From contig JAHJZX010000012.1 in NCBI GenBank assembly GCA_018826295.1, forward strand, positions 62,001 through 126,000: 64,000 nucleotides of DNA, written 5' to 3'. The translations under genes and the position numbers were made by a program. Within the stretch, counting starts at the first letter, position 1. The number at the start of each line of letters is the position of its first letter. Source of the stretch: Gammaproteobacteria bacterium. Lineage in GTDB: Bacteria; Pseudomonadota; Gammaproteobacteria; Enterobacterales; Alteromonadaceae. Shown piece by piece: positions 18,658-26,908 of the stretch. Below the pieces are notes generated by a model that saw nothing but the letters and a program-made list of their open reading frames with translations, made no database searches and was not told the DNA's origin.

Positions 18658-19413
18658 ATGACAAAACACCTCAGCCAGATGCAGGCTATGCGCTACAGCC
18701 GGCAACTGATGCTGCCAGCGTTGGATTTTCGCGGCCAGGAAGCCTTGCTGGCAAGCAAGGTGCTGCTGATTGGCATGGGCGGCCTGGGCTGCGCGGCGGC
18801 CCCTTATCTGGTGGCCAGTGGCGTCGGCAGCATAACGCTGGTTGATGATGACACTATTGACCGCAGTAATTTACAGCGGCAAATATTGTACCGTGAAGCC
18901 GATATTGGCCAAAGTAAGGCCGGGCAGGCTGCAGTAAGCTTACGCCAGCTTAATTCTGAGATTGCGATAAATACCCTGCAGCAGCGCTTAACTGCGGACG
19001 ACTTAGCGCAGTTGGTGCCACAATATTCACTGGTGCTCGATTGCACCGACAACCTAAACACCCGCAATACCATAAACGCTGCCTGCGTTAACGCCAAGGT
19101 GCCGTTGGTGTCAGGCGCGGCTATCCGCTTTGAGGGCCAGGTAGCCAGCTTTAGTATGCAGGGCGACGAGGCTTGTTATCACTGTTTAAGCCAGCTGTTT
19201 GGCGAGCAACAACTGACTTGTATGGAAGCGGGTATTTTAAGCCCGGTGGTTGGCATCATTGGCAGCATGCAGGCGCTGGAAGCGGTAAAAATACTGGCCG
19301 CTGTCGGCACGCCGCTATATGGCAAATTGCAGCTATTTGATGGCTTAAGCAGCCAGTGGCGCCAGTTTAACTTAAATAAAGATCCGCTTTGCAGTGTCTG
19401 TACCGCAGTCTGA
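18658..19413 (+). CDS. moeB: ThiF/MoeB/HesA-type E1-like adenylyltransferase (copy 1)
   Basis: 251 residues. The ATP-binding GMGGLGCAAAPYLVASGVG is followed by DDDTIDRSNLQRQILY, then the adenylation Arg/Lys region and DCTDN. The zinc cysteines are CYHC and CSVC, and TCMEAGILSPVVG holds a cysteine near the usual catalytic position. It activates the C-terminal glycine of a ubiquitin-like sulfur carrier (MoaD for molybdopterin, or ThiS for thiamine). ATG at 18658 is preferred to GTG at 18643 because GTAGGA lies six bases before it. A close paralogue lies at 41516-42310. MoeB versus ThiF cannot be settled from sequence alone. Confidence 0.85.
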   Translation: MTKHLSQMQAMRYSRQLMLPALDFRGQEALLASKVLLIGMGGLGCAAAPYLVASGVGSITLVDDDTIDRSNLQRQILYREADIGQSKAGQAAVSLRQLNSEIAINTLQQRLTADDLAQLVPQYSLVLDCTDNLNTRNTINAACVNAKVPLVSGAAIRFEGQVASFSMQGDEACYHCLSQLFGEQQLTCMEAGILSPVVGIIGSMQALEAVKILAAVGTPLYGKLQLFDGLSSQWRQFNLNKDPLCSVCTAV

Positions 19414-19545
19414 TAACCAGGCTGTCTGGCGGCGCCGGTTCGCCTGTAGGGGCGGTATTAGGTTAAACTTCATGCGGCATTAATTGGCGGCTTTAACAGC
19501 ATTAGCGCTATAGTTGCCTACTACAGCACTAGCCGGAGCCTGACC

Positions 19546-21117
19546 ATGACAAAACCGATTATCGCAGATAACAAACCGATAAAAGTCAGCTTAACCAAAG
19601 GTTCAGAATACTACTTTTGCGTGTGCGGCCGCTCTAAAAGCCAGCCGTTTTGTGACGGCTCGCATGCCGGATCCGGTTTTAAACCCAAAGCTTTTGTAGC
19701 CGACGAGACCGGCGATGCATTTTTGTGTCGTTGCAAACATACGGCGAATGCGCCGTATTGTGACGGCACGCACAAACAGTTTGGCGCTGAACAGGTGGGC
19801 ACGGAAGGCCCGGGGTTATCAGCAACAACGTCAACAACATCGGCATCCGGCGCGCCGCTAGCTAAAGCCACAGCTGAAGAGCCGACGGTGGAATTTATTC
19901 ATCAACTGGCGCGCGACGGTTTGTCTAAGTTTGGTCATCATGGGCCGATGACATCGATGGGCGTGCCCAGGCATAAGTTACCGCAGTGGGACGATTTGCA
20001 AATTATGGTAGCGCAAATGGCCACCAAGCCGCTGATGGAAGATATCCCGGTGGCAACTGAGCTGGTGATTGGCCCCGAAGCGAAAAAGCCGCTGCTGCTT
20101 AAGATACCGTTATTTGTCTCCGATATGAGCTTTGGCTCGTTATCCGAAGAGGCCAAAATTGCGCTGGCGCGCGGCGCTGAGCTAGCCGGTACCGGTATTT
20201 GCTCAGGCGAGGGCGGCATGTTGCCAGAAGAGCAGGCCGAGAACTCGCGCTATTTTTATGAGCTGGCCAGCGCGCAATTTGGCTATCGGGAAGAGTTGCT
20301 AGCCCGGGTACAAAGCTTCCATTTTAAAGGGGGGCAGGGCGCCAAAACCGGCACTGGCGGCCACTTACCCGGCATTAAAAACAAAGGCAAAATTTCTCTT
20401 GTCAGAGGCATCCCAGAGGGCACGGCAGCGATATCACCGCCAACGTTCAAGGATCTGTCCAGCGTCAGTGATTTTGCCCGTTTTGCCGCTCGGGTGCGTG
20501 AAATCAGCGGCGGTATACCGGTTGGCTTTAAACTTAGCGCTAATCATATTGAACGTGATATTCAGTTCGCTCTGGATGCCGGTGCCGACTATATCATTTT
20601 GGATGGCCGGGGCGGCGGCACCGGCGCGGCACCTGAAATGTTTCGCGATCATATCAGCATGCCAACTATACCGGCGTTGGCTCGTGCCCGCCGCTATCTG
20701 GATGCGCAAAAAGCCAGCGGCCGGGTTACGCTGATTATCACCGGTGGGCTGCGGGTGCCAATCGATTTTGTTAAAGCCATGGCGCTGGGTGCCGATGGCA
20801 TAGCGCTATCAAACAGCGCGATGCAAGCCATTGGCTGTGTTGGCGCCAGAATGTGCAACAGCAACAATTGCCCGGCCGGTATTGCCACACAAAGGCCTGA
20901 ACTGCGCCAGCGGCTTGATGTCGATGCCTCTGCCAAGCGGCTGAATAATTTCTTTCGCGCCTCAGTAGAGCTAATGCAGGTAATGGCGCGCGCCTGTGGC
21001 CATGACGCGCTAAGTAAGTTTAACCAGCAAGACTTAGCTACCTGGAACCGGGAAATGGCCTATTTGTCCGGCGTGCGGTTCTCCGGTGTCGAAGGCTTTA
21101 ACGCTGGTGCCGGCTAA
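19546..21117 (+). CDS. CDGSH iron-sulfur domains fused to FMN-binding glutamate synthase domain
   Basis: 523 residues. Two CDGSH zinc-finger-type 2Fe-2S motifs come first: CVCGRSKSQPFCDGSH (about 26-41) and CRCKHTANAPYCDGTH (about 61-76). A Ser/Thr-rich linker leads to a glutamate-synthase-type FMN barrel (about 130-510) with FVSDMSFGSLSEEAK, GGQGAKTGTGGHLPG, LDGRGGGTGAAP and the cysteine-rich GARMCNSNNCPAGIATQ. The Fe-S motifs may pass electrons to FMN. The glutaminase domain of GltB is missing, so the donor and product are unknown. Confidence 0.9.
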   Translation: MTKPIIADNKPIKVSLTKGSEYYFCVCGRSKSQPFCDGSHAGSGFKPKAFVADETGDAFLCRCKHTANAPYCDGTHKQFGAEQVGTEGPGLSATTSTTSASGAPLAKATAEEPTVEFIHQLARDGLSKFGHHGPMTSMGVPRHKLPQWDDLQIMVAQMATKPLMEDIPVATELVIGPEAKKPLLLKIPLFVSDMSFGSLSEEAKIALARGAELAGTGICSGEGGMLPEEQAENSRYFYELASAQFGYREELLARVQSFHFKGGQGAKTGTGGHLPGIKNKGKISLVRGIPEGTAAISPPTFKDLSSVSDFARFAARVREISGGIPVGFKLSANHIERDIQFALDAGADYIILDGRGGGTGAAPEMFRDHISMPTIPALARARRYLDAQKASGRVTLIITGGLRVPIDFVKAMALGADGIALSNSAMQAIGCVGARMCNSNNCPAGIATQRPELRQRLDVDASAKRLNNFFRASVELMQVMARACGHDALSKFNQQDLATWNREMAYLSGVRFSGVEGFNAGAG

Positions 21118-21161
21118 TACTGGCGTTCGCCAAATTAGCCGGGCGTTTATGTCAGCGGTAA

Positions 21162-21195
21162 AGGGGCTTTGCATTGGAGCAAAATTCAAGCCCCT
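21162..21195. terminator. inverted repeat between convergent genes, possible terminator
   Basis: AGGGGCTT and AAGCCCCT form an eight-base stem around an 18-base loop, between the end of the glutamate synthase gene (21117) and the convergent lipoprotein gene (stop at 21204). There is no long T run, so efficiency is uncertain. Confidence 0.35.
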
Positions 21196-21203
21196 AGTCG
21201 CAG

Positions 21204-21752
21204 TTATGGTATAGGTTGCAGCAACGCGACAAAGTCGTCACTGGTGAGTGTTTGTTGCAATAGCTGCTGCACAGCTGCCGACATAGATTGTGCAACCAGA
21301 CGACAGCTGGTTTCCTCTTCCAGGCTCACGGCTTCGCCACGAAAAGTTGTTTGAGTGTTTAATTTATGCCCATTTGAAGACGTCAGTTCCAATGCGAGTT
21401 GCCAGCTATTTTTCCAGGAATTAAAGGTAACGTTATGCAAAATTCCGGTTAATTGTACTGCTGCGTTGTCGTCTAGCAAGTTAGCTTTAGCCAGCTCGGA
21501 GCGCAAAGCTGTGTCAACATAGTAAGCGTAACCGCCAGCGGCTTTAACCTGGCCCTGAGTTTGGCATTGCAGGTGGTCTGTAACACCAGCTGGCCGGCTG
21601 ACTGCGGTCACAGCTACCGGGTTTAGTTTTAATTGTTGCAAGTACAGCAATGTATCTGCAGAGCTTTGATATTTCGGTACTTTATAGGTTATGCAAGCCG
21701 AAAGGCTGCTAGTTATAACCGCAACCAGAAAGAGAGTGCTACGTTTTTTCAT
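21204..21752 (-). CDS. unrecognised small lipoprotein
   Basis: 182 residues beginning MKKRSTLFLVAVITSSLSAC, a clear lipoprotein signal with the lipidated cysteine at residue 20. The mature part (QYLQQLKLNPVAVTAVSRPAG, ELAKANLLDDNAAVQLTGIL, SWQLALELTSSNG) looks like an alternating beta/alpha fold. I do not recognise the family. GAGG lies eight bases before the ATG. A strong 22-base dyad lies 54 bases upstream. Confidence 0.75.
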   Translation of the reverse strand: MKKRSTLFLVAVITSSLSACITYKVPKYQSSADTLLYLQQLKLNPVAVTAVSRPAGVTDHLQCQTQGQVKAAGGYAYYVDTALRSELAKANLLDDNAAVQLTGILHNVTFNSWKNSWQLALELTSSNGHKLNTQTTFRGEAVSLEEETSCRLVAQSMSAAVQQLLQQTLTSDDFVALLQPIP

Positions 21753-21805
21753 GTTAATGACCTCGAGTTTGTATGCCGAATATCGCTAAGTTTAACTGCG
21801 TCCTG

Positions 21806-21827
21806 TTACATACAGGCCTGCATGTAA
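21806..21827. promoter_or_regulatory. 22-base dyad (candidate operator)
   Basis: The arms TTACATACAGG and CCTGCATGTAA are mutual reverse complements except for one pair. The dyad lies 54-75 bases upstream of the lipoprotein start (21752), in the 278-base divergent gap before the VOC gene (22031). The form fits a TetR- or MerR-type operator. The cognate regulator is not next to it. Confidence 0.4.
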
Positions 21828-22030
21828 GAGTGGAGTTAACTTAAAAGATTCATTGGTCTTACATTCTTTTACAATTGCTTCTGGTCTTGGTAGGTAATAA
21901 CCTCTGTACGTTAACTCAGTTCAGCCGGCATGCTCTAACGCCTCTTAATCGGTCTACCTGGCTGAAGTGCGGTTCTTCGGCGTAACATTTGTTGTAGAAT
22001 CGGTTATCCCCACTAAACGGTAGCAAACAG

Positions 22031-22462
22031 ATGTCTGAGTCTTTTCAACAAGCGGAGCAACAACCAGTACAACAAAAAATCGGCAATATCGCGCTGTTGG
22101 TGGCCGATTACGACGACGCCATTGCGTTTTATACCACTAAACTGCAGTTTACGCTGGTAGCCGATACCGACTTAGGTGGCGGTAAACGCTGGGTTGAAAT
22201 TGCACCGCCCAACAGCAATGGCAGCCATTTACTGCTAGCCAAAGCCAGCAATGCGCAGCAGCAAGCTGCAGTGGGTAACCAAAGCGGCGGCAGGGTATTC
22301 TTGTTTTTACACACTAACGATTTTTGGCGCGACTATCACGCCATGCAGGCCAAAGGGGTTAAGTTTAACGAACAGCCCAGAGAGGAAAGTTACGCCACTG
22401 TGGCCGTCTTTGAGGATTTATACGGTAATAAGTGGGATTTGCTGCAGTTGAACCAGCATTAA
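22031..22462 (+). CDS. VOC-superfamily (glyoxalase/bleomycin-resistance-like) protein
   Basis: 143 residues. NIALLVADYDDAIAFYTTKLQFTLVADTDLGGGKRWVEI and ATVAVFEDLYGNKWDLLQL are the paired beta-alpha-beta-beta-beta modules of the vicinal oxygen chelate family, with the metal Glu near the end. The substrate is unknown. The DinB gene follows after 25 bases, so the two are probably co-transcribed. Confidence 0.88.
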   Translation: MSESFQQAEQQPVQQKIGNIALLVADYDDAIAFYTTKLQFTLVADTDLGGGKRWVEIAPPNSNGSHLLLAKASNAQQQAAVGNQSGGRVFLFLHTNDFWRDYHAMQAKGVKFNEQPREESYATVAVFEDLYGNKWDLLQLNQH

Positions 22463-22487
22463 ATCCGTATCTGGCACAGGAGAGTAC

Positions 22488-23018
22488 ATGACCGCACATC
22501 AACAGCAAATGCAGGGCTTTGCCAAATATAACCGTGAGTTTAACGCCCGGTTATATCAGCTGGTGGCCACTTTAACTGAAGACGAGCGCAAAAAAGATCT
22601 CGGCGCGTTTTTTGGCTCAGTGCACGCCACACTTAATCATATTCTGCTGGCCGACCGCATCTGGCTGGGGCGCTTTGCCCATGCCTTTCCTGCCATGGCA
22701 TCGTTGCAACAGGCGGAACTGGTGCAGCGCTTTAGTTCACTACGCGATGAACTGTATGCTGATTTTACTGCGCTTAGTGCGCAAAGAATCGCAACCGATG
22801 AGGTCATTCGCCGCTTTGCCGACGAGCTAACCGATACGCAGCTAGCCGGCACTATGCGCTACAGCAATTCGCAAGGTCAGCAACGCGAACATCCGACCTG
22901 GGTAGCGGTTGCGCATATGTTTAACCACCAAACCCATCACCGCGGCCAGCTCAGCACGCTATTGCACCAGCTTGGTCATGATGTTGGTGTTACCGATTTT
23001 GTGGCTTATGTGCCATGA
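22488..23018 (+). CDS. DinB-family protein
   Basis: 176 residues. The three DinB metal histidines are visible in ATLNHILLADRIWLGR and MFNHQTHHRGQLSTLL, on a four-helix bundle. Members are putative metal-dependent thiol transferases or hydrolases. GGAGAGTAC precedes the ATG. It lies 25 bases after the VOC gene; VOC and DinB proteins often pair as small stress enzymes. Confidence 0.9.
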   Translation: MTAHQQQMQGFAKYNREFNARLYQLVATLTEDERKKDLGAFFGSVHATLNHILLADRIWLGRFAHAFPAMASLQQAELVQRFSSLRDELYADFTALSAQRIATDEVIRRFADELTDTQLAGTMRYSNSQGQQREHPTWVAVAHMFNHQTHHRGQLSTLLHQLGHDVGVTDFVAYVP

Positions 23019-23094
23019 CTAACTGCGGACCTAATAGTGCAGTGGCTGACATTATCAAATCAATGCCAGGATACTATCTAGTCAGGAATCAAAC

Positions 23095-23739
23095 TTGGGA
23101 TCATTATTTCAATTAATTTTCGTAGGAATAGGCTACGTTTTTCTGGCTACTGTTGCAGGCGTTGTACTGCTGTTGCTAGCTAAAGTGTTGAGCCTTTTTG
23201 TCAGCAAAAGCAAGGTTTCTGTCGGGCAGTTTTTTTGGTTGCCAATTAAGCTGGGTCCATACTTTTTGTTGGCAATCATTGCAAATATTTTCGTCTGTGA
23301 GCTGATTAGAAACGTCGATCCGCCGTTAACAGATTACTGGTCGCTGCCTGTTGTGGGACAACTGACTCTGGGGGCTATCGATGATACTGATAGCTGGAAC
23401 TTGTGGCCAGAGAAAAATGGTGGTGAGGTATTAGTTAGTGACATAGTGTCAGTGGGCGTAACTGACAATACCGTTTATGGTAAAACTAAGTCGGGTGCCT
23501 ATTTCATTTATTCGCTAAATGCTGCTCAGCAATTTAGCGACCTGTCTGAAGATAAATTTAACGCAGAAATCATCAAGATAGCTGGTGAGGTCCCAACGTT
23601 GCAACGGCCGTCAGATTACTATTACGACAATCGCGATACCGGCGATTTGATTACTTTACTGCTAATTCTGATTTACCCGCTGTGTCGATTTTATATGCTG
23701 TGTAAAGATTTTCGTGACAGGCTGATGCTTTCAGCCTGA
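23095..23739 (+). CDS. unrecognised membrane protein
   Basis: 214 residues with hydrophobic helices at about 5-35 and 45-65, then a soluble domain and a C-terminal helix (LITLLLILIYPLCRFYML). The start is TTG at 23095, with AGGA seven bases upstream; no ATG fits as well. The family is not recognised. Base composition is more AT-rich than the neighbours (TTTTTT, AAATTT tracts), hinting at transfer. Confidence 0.65.
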   Translation: MGSLFQLIFVGIGYVFLATVAGVVLLLLAKVLSLFVSKSKVSVGQFFWLPIKLGPYFLLAIIANIFVCELIRNVDPPLTDYWSLPVVGQLTLGAIDDTDSWNLWPEKNGGEVLVSDIVSVGVTDNTVYGKTKSGAYFIYSLNAAQQFSDLSEDKFNAEIIKIAGEVPTLQRPSDYYYDNRDTGDLITLLLILIYPLCRFYMLCKDFRDRLMLSA

Positions 23740-23847
23740 AGTAACTGGCGCTGTGCCTAGTTGGTCGCAGTAGTGCAACCGATAGTGTGTTGCGGATTAA
23801 GACAAAGCCGGTTAAAGACATTGCTATATTACTTGCCCAATTTAAAC

Positions 23848-23952
23848 CGCATCCCGATGACGGAAAATGATCGGGTACTGATTTTAATGGGCTCTGCCCA
23901 TACCGCTATGCTCAGAGAATTTATTCGCCGCAGTCTTAAATCGATATGGTGA
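23848..23952 (+). pseudogene. C-terminal remnant of a TraB/DUF5694-like protein
   Basis: The reading frame ending at 23952 gives NRIPMTENDRVLILMG then SAHTAMLREFIRRSLK. This resembles the C-terminal end of DUF5694/TraB-like proteins, where a conserved G-x-GHTA-x-L-R element sits before the terminus. Upstream in the same frame no family sequence continues, so the rest of the gene appears lost. The family match is from memory and is moderately sure. Confidence 0.45.
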
Positions 23953-24046
23953 ATACGCTGGATTATTTAACGCCGTAACCATTATACCAATATCAGGCTG
24001 AGTAGAGCGTCTTGTCCACGCTTTGGGCAAGTCGCTTCAACGTTGA

Positions 24047-24063
24047 TTTCACGCCGGTTTCAC
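24047..24063 (+). promoter_or_regulatory. TTTCAC-N5-TTTCAC direct repeat (candidate response-regulator operator)
   Basis: TTTCACGCCGGTTTCAC is an exact 6-5-6 direct repeat with an 11-base period, 50 bases before the start at 24114. The same element precedes the DJ-1 gene and the ABC exporter operon on the other strand at almost identical distances. An 11-base tandem is the usual binding form of OmpR/PhoB-type regulators. Confidence 0.65.
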
Positions 24064-24113
24064 AAGCCCTGCATTATGTTGAGTGCCTGTTTGGTTTATC
24101 AATAAGGCATAGT

Positions 24114-24887
24114 ATGGCTAAAAAATATTACCGGTTGTTGCTTGGCATTGGCTTGGCGGCGCAGCTGCAGGCAGCAGATATCAGTGGCACAGAGCATGCG
24201 GCGGTTGATGTGCAGCCTACAGCAGCTGCCGATTTGCAACGCACTATTGCCGCTGCAATTAGCCAGTTTGAGCAACGATCGCGGCGGGACTGGGCTTATC
24301 GAATTGATCGCTATGAAAACGAAGAGGGCGATATCAGCCGCAGTATCGAGCTGTTTGACCCGGCAAAAGCAGCAGACAGCCAATGGCAGTTGCTCAGCAT
24401 TAACGGCCGGGAGCCAGATAATAAGCAGCAGCGCAAGTTTGCTGCGGCAAAACAACAGCAGGCTAAAAAAGCCGGGCAACAGAATTTTTCTGTCAGGCTA
24501 AGTGAGCTTATTCAACTGGAGAGCTTGCAGCTGACGTTTGACAGCCCGCAGTATCTGCAGGCCAGTTTTCAGGTGTATTTAAGTCAGCTGGGAGAGGATG
24601 TCAGCAAAAAACTGCAAGGCTCGCTGCGCTTTAATAAAGCACAGCACTATATCGACAGCATTGAAATTAGCAACACGGCAGACTTTTCGCCGCTGTTTAG
24701 TGCCAATATCAGCGAATTTAACCTGACGCTGCGCTTTACTAAAATCGACAATGCAATACTGCCACAACAGCAGCAGATGAAGATGAAAGGCACCTTTGCC
24801 TTTTTGACACAAATTGATGAAGTCTCAACCGACACCTTTTCAGACTATCGTTATGTGGCAAAACAAACGCTGACCGTCGTGCCCTGA
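24114..24887 (+). CDS. secreted protein of unknown function
   Basis: 257 residues starting MAKKYYRLLLGIGLAAQLQA, a signal peptide cut before ADISG. The mature protein is polar and has beta-strand-like repeats (LQLTFDSPQYLQASFQVYLSQLG, FNLTLRFTKID), suggesting a periplasmic beta-rich domain. AAGG lies seven bases before the ATG at 24114; an upstream in-frame start at 24012 would bury the signal. Its 3' end overlaps the convergent kinase gene by 37 bases. An operator-like direct repeat 50 bases upstream ties it to the neighbouring two-component system. Confidence 0.75.
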   Translation: MAKKYYRLLLGIGLAAQLQAADISGTEHAAVDVQPTAAADLQRTIAAAISQFEQRSRRDWAYRIDRYENEEGDISRSIELFDPAKAADSQWQLLSINGREPDNKQQRKFAAAKQQQAKKAGQQNFSVRLSELIQLESLQLTFDSPQYLQASFQVYLSQLGEDVSKKLQGSLRFNKAQHYIDSIEISNTADFSPLFSANISEFNLTLRFTKIDNAILPQQQQMKMKGTFAFLTQIDEVSTDTFSDYRYVAKQTLTVVP

Positions 24888-26188
24888 TCACTGCTTACGC
24901 TCATCTGCCAGCCCTGATGTTCACATAATCGTTTGACGATGGCTAAGCCAAAACCAAAGCCGGTACTGTGCCGGCCTTTTACCCCTGCCTCGGTAATATG
25001 CGGGTAAATATCGGCTGCTATGCCAGGGCCGGTGTCGCGGATCTGCAGGCAGTTATCACTAAAGGCAATGCAGACCTCGCCGGCTTCGGTGTATTTAAAG
25101 GCATTACTCAACAGATTATCCAGCAGCACTTTTAGCATGTCGGCATTGGCGTTAATGCTAACCTGGCAACTGTCACACAGCTGCACTGTTACCGGCTTGC
25201 CGTGTAGCAGTAGGCTGTTATCCAAAATGGCCCGCTCGAGCAGCGGCATCAGTGCCGTGCTGCTGTGTTTAGCGGCGGTATGTTCTTCTCTGGCCAGAAT
25301 CAGCAGGGTTTGCACGGTTTTTTCCATTTGCATTGCGGCGTCATAAATTCGTGTCATTAACTGCTGTTCGCAGCCAGGCTCTGTCTGCAGCTGGGCGGCC
25401 GGTTTACTGCCGCTTTGTTGGCTTTGCCATAGCTCTACCGCGTTTTTAATCACGGCCAGCGGGGTGCGCAGCTCGTGGCTGACATCTGCGGTAAAGCTTT
25501 TTTCGCGCTGAAGTGCGCGGGCAATGCCAGTCAGGCTCTGCTGTAGTGTGCGGGCTAAAATGCCCACTTCATCGTTGGCAAATTGGTTGGCAAACTGGCT
25601 GGCAAAATGTTTAGAAAATTGCTGCGGCAGCTGCTGTGACGGCACACTATCAACCAGTGCTGCCAGCTGTTTTAGTGGCCGGGTAGTTTTGCGGCTGACA
25701 AACCAGGCGATAAGGCAGGCAATACAGCTGACGATCAAGGCGCTGATAACCAGAAACTGCAGTACACCGCCACGAATAGGCCGCACCAGTAACTGCTGGC
25801 TGACTTCGGCCAGCAGCAACACCTCTGGCTGTGTGCTAACCGTGTGCAAATGATAATGCCGGCCTTGTTGGCCGGAAAACTCTGTACGCTGTGGCTCGGC
25901 TTCGGCCCGGGCGCGTATTTCATCCGGCAGGGTGCTGCGGCTAAAGTGCAGTTGCAGGTTGCTGCGCGCGGGTTGTGGCCACTGGCCGTTGGCCTGCTGC
26001 TGCGCGCTGAGGTAGGCCGCTTCCTGCTGTAACTGTTGTTCGATAAAACTGTCTTCCAGCGTGTACATCAGCACAAAGGAAATAAAGCCATACACCGCCG
26101 ATATGACCAGGGTGAACAGGCAAAACTGCACGACCATACGGCGGCTTAAACTGCGAAACCTGGTGTTGTTGTGCTGCTGCGCGCTCAT
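24851..26188 (-). CDS. sensor histidine kinase (OmpR-partner type)
   Basis: 445 residues. TM1 is at about 20-42, a periplasmic sensor at 43-140, and TM2 at about 144-164. A HAMP-like linker holds an odd FSKHFASQFANQFAND run. HisKA follows with phospho-acceptor His238 in FTADVSHELRTPLAVIK. The ATPase has LLDNLLSNAFKY (N box), RDTGPGIA (G1) and GFGFGLAIVKRL (G2). It should phosphorylate the response regulator encoded just upstream; the genes overlap by four bases (ATGA). The periplasmic signal is unknown. Confidence 0.92.
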   Translation of the reverse strand: MSAQQHNNTRFRSLSRRMVVQFCLFTLVISAVYGFISFVLMYTLEDSFIEQQLQQEAAYLSAQQQANGQWPQPARSNLQLHFSRSTLPDEIRARAEAEPQRTEFSGQQGRHYHLHTVSTQPEVLLLAEVSQQLLVRPIRGGVLQFLVISALIVSCIACLIAWFVSRKTTRPLKQLAALVDSVPSQQLPQQFSKHFASQFANQFANDEVGILARTLQQSLTGIARALQREKSFTADVSHELRTPLAVIKNAVELWQSQQSGSKPAAQLQTEPGCEQQLMTRIYDAAMQMEKTVQTLLILAREEHTAAKHSSTALMPLLERAILDNSLLLHGKPVTVQLCDSCQVSINANADMLKVLLDNLLSNAFKYTEAGEVCIAFSDNCLQIRDTGPGIAADIYPHITEAGVKGRHSTGFGFGLAIVKRLCEHQGWQMSVSSDQGTTVSVCFAT

Positions 26189-26880
26189 GTGGCGGCTATC
26201 TCCAGCGTAAAACCGACGCCAAATACCGTTTTTAACAGCGGATAAGCAAAAGGCTTATCCAGCACGGTGCGCAGCTGATAAATATGCGAGCGCAGCGCGT
26301 CAGATTCGGTCGGTTCATCACGCCACAAATGCTGGCTTAGCTCGCTGCGGCTGACCACCTGCGGGTAGGCTTCTGCCAGGCGCAGCAGAATGTTATAACC
26401 CATCGCATTGAGTGCCAGTTGCTGGCCATCGCGTTTGGCTATTCTGCGCTGTTTATCCAGCACTAACGGCCCCAGATTTATCGTGTGCTGCAGTTGTAAC
26501 AGATGGCGGCGTGACAATGCCAGGCAACGCACTTCCAGCTCCTGCAATGAAAAGGGTTTGGTCAGGTAATCGTCTGTACCAACCTGAAAGCCGCTGACTT
26601 TATCTTCAATGCTGTCTCTGGCGGTCAGCATCAGTAGCGGAATATGCCGCTCTGCCTGTTGGCGTAACTGTGTGCATAACTGCAGGCCATCCATGCCCGG
26701 CAGGTTCAGATCCAGAATGATCAGGTCGTAATACTGTTGCAGTGCTAAGGCCAGCCCGTGCTTGCCGTTAGTGGCAAAATCAAAAATATGGCCTTTTTGC
26801 TCCATATAGCCGGCGATATTTTTCGCAATGCTCAGCTCATCTTCGATCAGCAGTACCTGCAGGGCAGCGGGCTTGTTCAT
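26185..26880 (-). CDS. OmpR/PhoB-family response regulator
   Basis: 231 residues. The receiver domain has acidic pocket Glu13-Asp14, phospho-acceptor Asp57 in LIILDLNLPGMDG, and the switch lysine in DDYLTKPFSLQELE. The C-terminal winged helix (about 130-228) contains LSQHLWRDEPTESDALRSHIYQLRTVLDKPF. It is coupled to the kinase by a four-base overlap and lies 28 bases after the DJ-1 gene. It is the natural candidate to bind the three TTTCAC-N5-TTTCAC sites in this locus. Confidence 0.93.
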   Translation of the reverse strand: MNKPAALQVLLIEDELSIAKNIAGYMEQKGHIFDFATNGKHGLALALQQYYDLIILDLNLPGMDGLQLCTQLRQQAERHIPLLMLTARDSIEDKVSGFQVGTDDYLTKPFSLQELEVRCLALSRRHLLQLQHTINLGPLVLDKQRRIAKRDGQQLALNAMGYNILLRLAEAYPQVVSRSELSQHLWRDEPTESDALRSHIYQLRTVLDKPFAYPLLKTVFGVGFTLEIAAT

Positions 26881-26908
26881 TACTTAATCCAGTTCATACA
26901 GTTTAAGG

